Assembly (NCBI RefSeq): GCF_014651495.1 | Contig: NZ_BMWZ01000005.1 | Span: 355,818-419,817 of the forward strand | DNA: 64,000 nucleotides | From: Algibacter mikhailovii | GTDB taxonomy: Bacteria; Bacteroidota; Bacteroidia; Flavobacteriales; Flavobacteriaceae | Reading direction: 5' to 3' | Shown here: piece after piece, positions 27,452 to 35,916 of the stretch | Layout of the letters: the number at the start of each line of letters is the position of its first letter | Position numbering within the stretch: the first letter of the stretch is position 1 | The notes under the pieces: generated by a model | Seen by the model: only the letters and a program-made list of their open reading frames with translations | Databases searched by the model: none | Told to the model about the DNA's origin: nothing | Program-made: the position numbers and the translations under genes

Positions 27452-29116
27452 TTAGTATCTCTTGTTATTTTTTGCGTAATTATAGTTTTTATCTTCATAG
27501 AGGTTGATTAAATCTTTTAATCTATTATTAAAATCACCCCAATTCTTTTTTTCTGGTTTACTCCAAAGAACCTCTGACAATGCTGCTAATCTAGGAAGGG
27601 CCATATATTCTAAATGCTCCATTTTTGGAATGTATTCTGTCCACATACATCCTTCTGCGCCTAAAATATATTTTTGTTCTTCTATTGATAATTCCTTGGG
27701 TAAAGGATTGTAACTATAGGTTTTTTTTAGTGAAACAACACCCCATTGAGCCAAGGGCGTTTTTTGTTTAAAATCAAGTGAATCTTGATATTTGTCAAAA
27801 TACGTATGAGTTCCTGGAGACATGATAACATTATGATTCTGTTTGGCTGCTTTAATACCTCCTAACTCTCCCCGCCATGACATTACTGTAGCATTCTTAC
27901 TTAATCCCCCTTCTAAAATTTCATCCCAACCAATAAGGCTCTTTCCTTTAGAAGTCAAAAATTTATCTAATTCTCCGATAAAATAACTCTGTAAACCCAT
28001 TTCATCTTCAAGGTTATATTCTCTTATTAGATCTTGACAAAATTTTGAATCTTCCCAATGGGTTTTATTAGCTTCATCTCCCCCTATATGTACATAATTA
28101 CTAGGGAATAACTCCATTACTTCGATTAATACGTCCTTAACAAAATTAATCGATTTTTTCGTGGGGCATAATATATTTGGGTGGACACCCCAACGTGTGG
28201 CCACTTCATAGCTTTCTTTACATCCAAATTCTGGATAGGCCGCTAATGCCGCAGAAAAATGACCTGGAACATCTATTTCAGGAATAACTTCTATGTATTT
28301 ACTAGCTGCATATTGAACTATTTCTTTGATGTCTTCCTGGGTATAAAACCCACCATGAGGTTTACCGTCATAATCATTTGGATTTGGGATGTAGTTTTTT
28401 CTAAAATCCCATTTACCTGTTTGTTCCCATAGAACTTTTCTTGCATTGGAAGCCCTGAAATCCCCTTTCATAGTTTCTTTTCTAATTGAACCAATCTCTG
28501 TAAGTTTTGGATATTTTTTTATTTCAATACGCCAGCCTTGATCATCTGTTAGGTGCCAATGAAACTTATTGTATTTATGGAGTGCCATGATGTCCAAAAA
28601 TTTTTTCACATCTGCAATTGGATAGAAATACCTTGATACGTCAAGCATCATACCCCGATAAGTAAATTGAGGAGCGTCATTAATGGTTACTCCGGGAAAA
28701 CTATTATCTGTTTTTAATTGATTTAACGATTGTAATGCGTAAAATATACCAGCCTTATCGCCACCCTTAACCATAATGTTTTCAGGAGATATATTTATAG
28801 AATAGCCTTCCTTCTTGAGGTTTGTGTCAATTGAAAGAATCAGGCCATCATTATTGGGAATTTGAGATATTTCAACTTTATCAACCCCTAGTTCTTTAGC
28901 GTAAACGTTAGCAAGCTCGACTAAATTTTCCGTGTTGGCGATTATTTTGGTGTGTTCAGAAATCAAAAAACCCCTTCCCATTGTTGTTATTTGCGCTGGT
29001 ATTGGTATAATGCCTTTTGCTACTAAAGGAATGTCATTTTTTTTCTTACATGAATTTAAAAAACATAGTACTAATAATATAAGTATGTAATTTCTATAAT
29101 TATATAAATATTTCAT
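27452..29116 (-). CDS. GH20 beta-N-acetylhexosaminidase lipoprotein
   Basis: An exo-acting enzyme that removes terminal beta-GlcNAc or GalNAc by substrate-assisted catalysis. The start at 29116 is chosen because it gives the lipoprotein signal MKYLYNYRNYILILLVLCFL-NSC; the frame runs upstream to 29164. A GH20b alpha/beta domain (about residues 28-145) is followed by the catalytic barrel. The motifs present are DVSRYFYP, FHWHLTDDQGWRIEIKKYP, PEIDVPGHFSAAL and HIGGDEANKTHW with the catalytic Asp347-Glu348 pair (numbered from 29116). Length and motifs are complete. It lies 66 bases after the GH3 gene on the same strand and is probably transcribed with it. The role is release of GlcNAc for the operon at 56584-64000. 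Confidence 0.93.
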   Translation of the reverse strand: MKYLYNYRNYILILLVLCFLNSCKKKNDIPLVAKGIIPIPAQITTMGRGFLISEHTKIIANTENLVELANVYAKELGVDKVEISQIPNNDGLILSIDTNLKKEGYSINISPENIMVKGGDKAGIFYALQSLNQLKTDNSFPGVTINDAPQFTYRGMMLDVSRYFYPIADVKKFLDIMALHKYNKFHWHLTDDQGWRIEIKKYPKLTEIGSIRKETMKGDFRASNARKVLWEQTGKWDFRKNYIPNPNDYDGKPHGGFYTQEDIKEIVQYAASKYIEVIPEIDVPGHFSAALAAYPEFGCKESYEVATRWGVHPNILCPTKKSINFVKDVLIEVMELFPSNYVHIGGDEANKTHWEDSKFCQDLIREYNLEDEMGLQSYFIGELDKFLTSKGKSLIGWDEILEGGLSKNATVMSWRGELGGIKAAKQNHNVIMSPGTHTYFDKYQDSLDFKQKTPLAQWGVVSLKKTYSYNPLPKELSIEEQKYILGAEGCMWTEYIPKMEHLEYMALPRLAALSEVLWSKPEKKNWGDFNNRLKDLINLYEDKNYNYAKNNKRY

Positions 29117-29182
29117 CTTTAGTTTTTTTATAATACAATCATCATATGATCTATCTGCCTCCAATATATAAGATAAGAATGA

Positions 29183-31582
29183 TTATAATTTGATATCTAT
29201 TCTTTCGTTTAATCTAATATCATTGGACGATGCTCCTATCATAATATTGAACTCACCTGGTTCCACAACATATTTCATTTCTGTATTCCATAGTCCCATT
29301 TCTTGAATTGATAGTTCTAAGTCGACTGTTTTAGTTTCACCCTTTTTTAAATGAATTTTCTTAAATCCTTTTAATATTTTAACGGGAGTAGCTACACTAC
29401 TATAAATGTCGTTATAATAAAGTTGAACAACTTCTTTGCCGTCGTAAGCTCCATTATTAGTAAGTTCAAACGATACTTTTATTAAGTCATCATTTACAGA
29501 ATAACTGTTTTTATCAAGTTTTAAATTGCGATACTCAAAAGTGGTATAACTTAAACCGTAACCAAATTCAAATAATGGAACCGGTGTTTCAAAAACGTAA
29601 TCACGACCAGGTGCCTTTATTGTTCCAGGTTTTCCATAAAAACCACGATGTGAAGGTTGATGATTATAAAAAACAGGAATTTGTCCAACAGTGCGTGGTA
29701 CAGACAGTGTTAATTTTCCTGAAGGGTTTACATTACCAAATAGAACATCTGCAATAGCATTCCCTCCTTGTTCACCATTATACCAAGTCTCTACAATTGC
29801 GGGAAGATTTTCGTTTTCCCAAACAATACTGTATGGTCTACCGTGCACCATGACTAAAACAATGGGTTTTCCTGTAGCATGAATCGCTTTTATAAGTTCT
29901 GATTGGACGCCCGGAGGTCTTAAACTAGTTCTGTCATAACCTTCCCCTCCAGTAGGCGGATTAAGAGTTTCATCATCTACCTCAAAACTACTTTTTGGTC
30001 CTTCCCAACCAACTCCACCTAGTACCTTATGTGTTCCGCCAATAGCCAAAACTACAACGTCACTTTCCCTAGCGGCAGTGACTGCTGCAACAATACCACT
30101 TTTATCTAATTTAGATATATGGGTCCCTTTTGCATAATTCACTTTAACATTCTTACCTACTAAAGATTTAATTCCTTCTAAAATGGTAACACCTGTCGCT
30201 TTGTTTTTCGTTGCACTATAATCTCCATATTGGATTTGATCGGCATTTGGTCCAATTACAGCAATTGATTTTATTTTAGTTTGATCCAATGGTAAAAGAT
30301 TGTTTTCATTTTTAAGTAAAATGATAGATTCTTCTGCTAGAGTACGTGATAATTTTATAGCTTCATATGTGTGAACAATTTCTTCTATTTTTTCTGGTTT
30401 TGAATACGGTCTTTCAAATAAACCTGCTTTAAACTTTGCTGTTAATATTCTACTAACAGCTTGATTTATAAGAGATTCTTCTAGTCTTCCTTCTTTTACA
30501 AGAGTGACCAAATTTTTATAAGTCATTGCTCCGGGAGCCTCGAGATCTGTTCCTCCTTTTAGAGCCATAATACCAGCCTCATCTCTAGTCTTTGCTACAT
30601 TATGAAAATAAGAAGTCAGCATGTCTATTGCTTCATAATCAGAAAAGGTATAGCCCTTGAAACCTAATTCATCTCTTAAAACATCTCTTAATATTTTTTT
30701 ATTAGCGTGAATAGGTACTCCATCAAGTTCATTATAAGAAGGCATTACTACATATACGTTAGCATCATCAATCGCTTTTTTAACAGGATAATAGTGTGTA
30801 TTTCTTAATTCACGTTCACCTAAAGAAACAACGCCTAAATTTATACCACCTAACGGTGCGCTATAAGCCCCGAAGTGCTTTACGGTCGCCATTAATTTTC
30901 CTTCAGGAATTCCGTTTTTAGTAATTTCTTTCTCTCCTTGTAAACCATTCACAAATGCCACCCCCATTTTAGAGACTAAATATGGGTCTTCAGAGTAACT
31001 TTCTTCTGTTCTTCCCCAGCGTGGATCTCTTATGACGTCAAATACAGGAGATAAAGCTTGGTCAACACCCGAGGCTGATGCTTCTTTAGCCACTACCGCA
31101 CTCATTTGTTTTATTAATTCTGGCTCCCAAGTACTTCCTAAGGCTATAGCTTGCGGGAAAATAGTTGTATCAAAAGCTAGGTAACCATGTAAGCCTTCTG
31201 CAATTTGAATGGCAGGAATACCTAAGCGTGTTTTATTCCTTAAATAACGATCAGTTGCTTCTGAAATAGTTGCAACATCTGCATAGTTTAAGAAAGGGCT
31301 TTCTACTGTTCCTGAACCAATACCTTTAAATAAGGTTTCAATATCATCATCATTTACCTTACCATTTTTATTTAATACTAATCCATTTAGCGTCACTTGA
31401 TGCATTTGAGCAACTTTTTCTTCTAATGTCATTCTACCAATAAGATCTTTTACTCTTTTTTCTACAGGTTGAGATGGGTCTTTATATAATGCATTTTCTA
31501 ATGAGCTACTTTTTATTGCGAAATCTTGACAGTTAAAACAAGTGGCTATTAGACATGAGCATAAGAATTTAATTATTTTCAT
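29183..31582 (-). CDS. GH3 beta-glucosidase-type exoenzyme
   Basis: An exported exo-beta-glycosidase of 799 residues. After an N-terminal signal (FLCSCLIATCFNC, possibly a lipobox) come the GH3 barrel and the alpha/beta sandwich with FnIII-like tail. The barrel shows RWGRTEESYSEDP, VKHFGAY and GYTFSDYEAI with the nucleophile Asp315. The acid/base domain has GGTHKVLGGVGWEGP and RTSLRPPGVQSELI; the FnIII-like tail starts at FGYGLSYTTFEY. The architecture is that of BglX-like beta-glucosidases or xylosidases, not NagZ (no KHFPG-H/D insertion). It is the first gene after the divergent promoter at 32015-32073 with the LacI-type operator, and GH20 follows. Confidence 0.92.
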   Translation of the reverse strand: MKIIKFLCSCLIATCFNCQDFAIKSSSLENALYKDPSQPVEKRVKDLIGRMTLEEKVAQMHQVTLNGLVLNKNGKVNDDDIETLFKGIGSGTVESPFLNYADVATISEATDRYLRNKTRLGIPAIQIAEGLHGYLAFDTTIFPQAIALGSTWEPELIKQMSAVVAKEASASGVDQALSPVFDVIRDPRWGRTEESYSEDPYLVSKMGVAFVNGLQGEKEITKNGIPEGKLMATVKHFGAYSAPLGGINLGVVSLGERELRNTHYYPVKKAIDDANVYVVMPSYNELDGVPIHANKKILRDVLRDELGFKGYTFSDYEAIDMLTSYFHNVAKTRDEAGIMALKGGTDLEAPGAMTYKNLVTLVKEGRLEESLINQAVSRILTAKFKAGLFERPYSKPEKIEEIVHTYEAIKLSRTLAEESIILLKNENNLLPLDQTKIKSIAVIGPNADQIQYGDYSATKNKATGVTILEGIKSLVGKNVKVNYAKGTHISKLDKSGIVAAVTAARESDVVVLAIGGTHKVLGGVGWEGPKSSFEVDDETLNPPTGGEGYDRTSLRPPGVQSELIKAIHATGKPIVLVMVHGRPYSIVWENENLPAIVETWYNGEQGGNAIADVLFGNVNPSGKLTLSVPRTVGQIPVFYNHQPSHRGFYGKPGTIKAPGRDYVFETPVPLFEFGYGLSYTTFEYRNLKLDKNSYSVNDDLIKVSFELTNNGAYDGKEVVQLYYNDIYSSVATPVKILKGFKKIHLKKGETKTVDLELSIQEMGLWNTEMKYVVEPGEFNIMIGASSNDIRLNERIDIKL

Positions 31583-31612
31583 GTTATGTCATTTTTTTAA
31601 TTTGTACTTTTT

Positions 31613-31645
31613 ATTAGTTTATTAGTTTATTAGTTTATTAGTGTT
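31613..31645. repeat. Short tandem repeat, unit ATTAGTTT
   Basis: Four consecutive copies of an 8-base unit (ATTAGTTT) just before the GH3 start codon on the opposite strand. It may vary in copy number by slippage and alter the GH3 leader. Confidence 0.75.
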
Positions 31646-32014
31646 TGTAATTCTTTTATTTATTTGATTCTTAGAAATTCATGCTTAATGCCTTCGATCT
31701 ATTATGAGTCTTTATTGACACTAAAAACGAGGAGTAATACATTTAGAATTAAAAGAACAACTATTGCAATTATTGAAAACTTCATTCTTATATTTTGATA
31801 ATCTTATTTTATTACATTTTCGTAAAACTTTCAGTTTGTATTTGGAATAGTCTTTTTTAGTTTGTCAATTATTCTTTTATAAAGAGAAAATTTTATGTCT
31901 AGTACTCTATTCCATTATTTTTTCAAGGAATGGCTTTTAAATTTTTATTCTAGATATTATTTTAAAATTCATATTTGGCATTTTTACCTAATGGTAATTA
32001 ATGCAAAATATGGT

Positions 32015-32022
32015 CAAATATA
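32015..32022 (-). promoter_or_regulatory. -7 box facing GH3/GH20
   Basis: Reads TATATTTG on the minus strand, a perfect match to TAnnTTTG. It lies 25 bases (centre to centre) from the operator at 32036-32051, which therefore covers the place of the -33 element. Confidence 0.65.
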
Positions 32023-32035
32023 ATCAAATTATTGA

Positions 32036-32051
32036 ATGTGCACGAGCACAT
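32036..32051. promoter_or_regulatory. LacI-type operator, site A
   Basis: ATGTGCACGAGCACAT, an imperfect 16-bp palindrome (seven of eight positions symmetric). It belongs to a family of seven such sites in this window. It lies midway between the two divergent -7 boxes, so one bound regulator could control GH3-GH20 and the secreted hydrolase together. Confidence 0.75.
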
Positions 32052-32065
32052 CTTACTTTTTTTAT

Positions 32066-32073
32066 TATATTTG
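32066..32073 (+). promoter_or_regulatory. -7 box facing the secreted hydrolase gene
   Basis: Reads TATATTTG followed by CA, a perfect Bacteroidota -7 box, 26 bases (centre to centre) from operator A and about 45 bases before the ATG at 32120. Confidence 0.7.
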
Positions 32074-32119
32074 CATAATATTAAGTACATGAATCTATTC
32101 CCCATTTAAAATAAATAAT

Positions 32120-33769
32120 ATGAAAAACAAGTTGGTTTTAGTATTAATACTACTGCTTAGTATTAATAAAGTTGTCTCACAAGGTTCTGTAGTTGTTTAT
32201 AACAGCCAGGCAGGAATATCTACAATAAATGGTACCCCATTTTTTCCTAAAGGAATTTATACGGGTAATGGAGTTGCTCTTTCCCTTGACTGGGAAAACA
32301 TTAAGAATCAGGGATATAATATTATACAAAGTTACCATTTTCCTAATTTGAGCGATGCCAATATTCTTACTGTTATGAATAGGGCAGAAATTGAGGGCGT
32401 ATATGTCCTTTTTATGTTAAATCAGAATGATGTAAGTGGAGGGAATCTCAATAATATAATTGCTAAAGTAAATAAATTTAAGAATCATAATGCATTGTAT
32501 GGTTGGTATTTAATAGATGAGCCAGATTTGCAAGGAATAAGTTCTACTAAAGTAAACGATGCCTATAACGCAATAAAAAGTAATGATGCTAATCACCCTG
32601 TATTTATATCTACTTTTGACTTTGATGGCTATCAATCTGGCGCTGATGTGGATATGCATCAGTTTTATGAAGGAAGACCAGATTTCATGAAAACAACTTT
32701 TTTAAACAAGGCTAATGGTAATGTTCCTCGAATAGGCTATATAGATTTGGTAAATAGTGCGTTATATAATAAAACAAATACGAGTTGGCTTGCTATTATT
32801 AATTTACATTCAACGCGTTTTAATAGTCCAAGAGGTCTTCCCGAAGACCAAGATGCAGGAAAAAATGTAAGTCCTGCACAATTTTATCATAGCTCAAGTA
32901 CGCTTACTGGTACTGAAAGGTCTAACAGAGGGTTTGATATGCAATTGAATTATGTTGCTAAAGACATTGTACCTTTTGGAAAAAAACCTGTGTTTCCTTC
33001 ATCTGGTGGAGTATATACGGCTAATTCGAATTTCCCAATGACTACCAATAGATTTAGAGGTCAAGTAACTAGTGCTTTAGCCTATGGTTCTAATGCTATA
33101 TTTGGCTGGTTATGGGAAAATGATGCGTATAGTAACCCGCCCGGACTTAACAATAGGTGGGGATATTATACGATTTTTCATCACACACCAACAAAAAACA
33201 CCTCTAAAACGGTCTTGTCTGAAGTTTCACAATTTGAAGACATGTTAATAACGGCTAAAGATGAGGATGTTAGAGGTAATATTCTTGAAGGAAATCTGAC
33301 TTATAGATATATAAAAAAGGGGGATAGAGAATTAATTATAGTTGTTAATGAACAACCTGATGGTAGCCCTCTATCGGCTTCAATAGCGTCATTTATTTTG
33401 CCAGACGGAGCAAGTACTTCAGGGTATATGCAATTAGAGGGTAGTAACAAATCCCCAATTGATTTAAGTGGGTTTACAATCCCTGGGAGAAGTGGAATCT
33501 TTTTTTTAAAAGGAAATTCTTTAAGCATTAACGAGAATAAATTAAGTGACATGGTGCTTTATCCAAATCCAGTCAAAGAAAGTTTTAGAATAAAAGGAGT
33601 TAATAATGCAAAAATTCAAGTTTTTGATGCTAGAGGAAGTATGGTATTAGATTATAATCAATATAAAGGCACTAAAATCTCCGTAAACAAATTACAATCT
33701 GGGTTTTATTTTGTTCGTGTAGTAGATGAAAATAAGAGTCAAAAAACTATAAAACTTGTTATTAAATAA
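32120..33769 (+). CDS. Secreted clan GH-A-like glycoside hydrolase with T9SS tail
   Basis: An exported protein of 549 residues with a signal peptide (MKNKLVLVLILLLSINKVVS) and a barrel-like domain (about 35-380). Landmarks are FFPKGIYTGNG, the W.NIKNQGYNIIQSYH strand, LYGWYLIDEPD with a candidate acid/base Glu134, FISTFDFDGYQSGADVDMHQFYEG and GWLWENDAY. These are typical of TIM-barrel beta-glycosidases (GH2/GH5/GH42-like), but I cannot name the family. A small beta domain (about 395-460) follows, then a type IX sorting domain (YPNPVKESFRI ... GFYFVRVVD, about 475-549), so it is secreted across the outer membrane. It is controlled by the divergent promoter with operator A. Confidence 0.7.
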   Translation: MKNKLVLVLILLLSINKVVSQGSVVVYNSQAGISTINGTPFFPKGIYTGNGVALSLDWENIKNQGYNIIQSYHFPNLSDANILTVMNRAEIEGVYVLFMLNQNDVSGGNLNNIIAKVNKFKNHNALYGWYLIDEPDLQGISSTKVNDAYNAIKSNDANHPVFISTFDFDGYQSGADVDMHQFYEGRPDFMKTTFLNKANGNVPRIGYIDLVNSALYNKTNTSWLAIINLHSTRFNSPRGLPEDQDAGKNVSPAQFYHSSSTLTGTERSNRGFDMQLNYVAKDIVPFGKKPVFPSSGGVYTANSNFPMTTNRFRGQVTSALAYGSNAIFGWLWENDAYSNPPGLNNRWGYYTIFHHTPTKNTSKTVLSEVSQFEDMLITAKDEDVRGNILEGNLTYRYIKKGDRELIIVVNEQPDGSPLSASIASFILPDGASTSGYMQLEGSNKSPIDLSGFTIPGRSGIFFLKGNSLSINENKLSDMVLYPNPVKESFRIKGVNNAKIQVFDARGSMVLDYNQYKGTKISVNKLQSGFYFVRVVDENKSQKTIKLVIK

Positions 33770-33896
33770 GTGAATTAAATATAGTGAAATTTATGTCAAA
33801 TTATAATTTGTTCTGTAAGAGTTTAAGCGTTTGGATAAGGATTTAAAAAGATGTTTTATTAATTAAAAGTGTTTTTTTATATTGAAGCTTACTATT

Positions 33897-35608
33897 ATGG
33901 TATCTAGAATTACAGTTATATTTTTGCCTTTTTTAATACGGTCCTCTTGCTTGAAATCAACAAAAAGTAAAGGATTTAAAAAGCCTGTAAAAAAACCAAA
34001 TATACTATGGTTTGTTGCGGAAGATTTGGGGCCCTATTTGGAATCGAATGGAGATTCTACAATACATACAACAAACCCTAGTAGGTTGGCATCGGAAGGT
34101 GTTATTTACACTAATGTTTATTCTACCTCCAGGGTTTGTTCGCCTAGTCGTGCTGCTATTATAACAGGCATGTACCCAACAAGTATAGAAGTAAATCACA
34201 TGCGTACCACCTCTCATACAGAAGACACTGAGCGGCCTTCATATGAAGCTGTTCTAGAACCACAAGTACGTATGTTAAGTTAACAATCACATTTAAATGG
34301 ATATTATTGTACAAATAATAGTAAAACCGATTATCAATTCACCGCTCCGGTTACGGCATGGGATGAGAGTAATTGGTATGCTCATTGGCGTGGAAAAAAA
34401 ATAACCAGCCTTTTATCTCTGTTTTCAACTTTGAAACTACGCAGGAATCTAGGTTATTTGAGCCATACGGATTTTATAAAAATGAGATGCGTCACTATAA
34501 ATCTGGAGATAAATCACTAGAACGCTTCCCATGGGATCCTAGAATGTCCGAAAACAAAACTCCAGTGCATGTTTCAAAAAATCTTAAATTCCCTATTTCA
34601 CCTTATTTACAAGATACAGATAATATGCGCAGGAATTTTGGAAAATGTATAATAATATTGCCGAAATGGATAAACAACTTGGGATTATTTTAAACTAGTT
34701 AGAAGTCAATGGACTTCTCGAAGAAATCATTATTTTCTTTTATGACGATCACGGTGGTCCATTGTCAAGACAAAAATGGCTGTTATACGATAGCGGGCTT
34801 AAAGTACCCATGATTATTCGTTTTCCCAGTAGAAAACATTGAGAAAGAAAAGATGACCAATTGATAAGTTTCGTGGATTTTTTGCCTACGATACTATCTT
34901 TAGCTGATATAGAATCACCTAATTATTTGTATGGGCAAGCATTTTTGGGTGAGTATAAAATTGAAAAGAAACGTAACTATATACAATCAGCGGCTGATAG
35001 ATTTGATAAATTTACGGATGTTATTAGAGCCCTAAGAAGCAAAGGTTTTAAATATATTAGGAATTACACACCAGAGCAAGGATATTATCTTCCTGTTAGT
35101 TACAGAGAGCATATTCCTTCAATGAGTGAATTATTAGAATTACATAAAAAAGAAAATTGAACAAAGAGCAGGCCTTGTGGTTTAGAGAAAAAAAATAGGG
35201 AAGATCTATATAATTGTGAAACGGACCCACATGAATTACATAATTTGGCTTCTAATCCTGACTATTCAAAAATCATGGATGTCCTTAAGGAATGAAATGG
35301 ACAGATGGATATTTCACGTTGGAGACCAACCAAATCTCCCCGAAGTAGAATTAATACATCAACTATAGGAAGGTATTAGTCGACCTTCTACTAGCGAACC
35401 AATAATTTGCATAAAAAATAAATTGATGGAAATTTCTTGTATAACTGAGGGAGCTTCTATTGCAAATAATTTAATAAAAGAGGAGATACCATTGAGTTGA
35501 AATATTTACAGGCAACCTTTTGAAATTTCTGAAGGGGAAAAAATTATTGTAAATCCTCATAGAATAGGCTTTAAACCAAGTAAAAATATTGAATTTACTG
35601 CATATTGA
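33897..35608 (+). pseudogene. Decayed S1-type sulfatase
   Basis: The remains of a secreted sulfatase. The N-terminus (KPNILWFVAEDLGPYL) and the sulfatase signature VCSPSRAAIITGMYPT, with the formylglycine Cys, are intact. KTDYQFTAPVTAWDESNW, QPFISVFNFETTQES, YDDHGGPLSRQKW, DDQLISFVDFLPTILSLADI and a C-terminal domain (EISCITEGASIANNL, NPHRIGFKPSKNIEF) then follow in different frames. Damage includes a TAA at 34281, frameshifts near 34390, 34650 and 35290, and in-frame stops at 34696, 34840, 35158, 35366 and 35498. Several replace likely Trp codons, e.g. before NIYRQP. It cannot make an active enzyme. An in-frame TTG at 33882 is a less likely start. It lies about 125 bases downstream of the T9SS hydrolase. 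Confidence 0.88.
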
Positions 35609-35861
35609 AAACCATGAATTTATTCAAGCCAAAAACAAGGAAGATTCCATTTAATCTTTTATTAATCCCCTTTTTTTTTATGAAGATGGGTTTGGTTAAA
35701 ACTGGTGAATTGCCGGTATGGACTTGCCAGATAAGCGTTTATATTTAAATTATTTGAGCTAACCCTCTGTTTTATTAACAAAATTTAGGCTCATTTAATA
35801 TCCCAACTTTTAACTTATAAAGCAATCAATATTCTTAATCAGAATTCAAAATGAATATGGT
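35609..35861. other. Non-coding stretch after the sulfatase pseudogene
   Basis: No convincing gene. A frame from 35614 (MNLFKPKTRKIPFN, about 45 codons) lacks any recognisable domain and may be a chance frame or a further remnant. Confidence 0.3.
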
Positions 35862-35894
35862 AAAAAAAAGCCTCTATTGAAATTCAATAGAGGC
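35862..35894 (-). terminator. Terminator of the LamG/T9SS gene
   Basis: A perfect 12-bp stem GCCTCTATTGAA/TTCAATAGAGGC (35870-35881 with 35883-35894) with an almost absent loop. On the minus strand it runs into TTTTTTTTA. It lies about 25 bases after the stop of the minus-strand gene. Confidence 0.88.
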
Positions 35895-35916
35895 TCTTAG
35901 GCTATAATTAAGGCTG

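Larger units (their letters stand above)
31583..32119. other. Divergent regulatory region between GH3 and the secreted hydrolase gene
   Basis: Contains a short tandem repeat (31613-31645), a 16-bp operator (32036-32051) and two opposed -7 boxes (32015-32022 and 32066-32073). The GH3 leader would be about 430 bases long if transcription begins at the left box, unusually long for this genome. I see no coding frame in it. Confidence 0.6.

Noticed and set aside
29183..31582. Calling the GH3 enzyme a NagZ-type N-acetylglucosaminidase
   Set aside because: It has the three-domain glucosidase architecture with SDYE and lacks the NagZ His/Asp loop.
33882..35160. Three separate open frames that could be called as small genes
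   Set aside because: They are consecutive pieces of one sulfatase in different frames, so they are reported as a single pseudogene.
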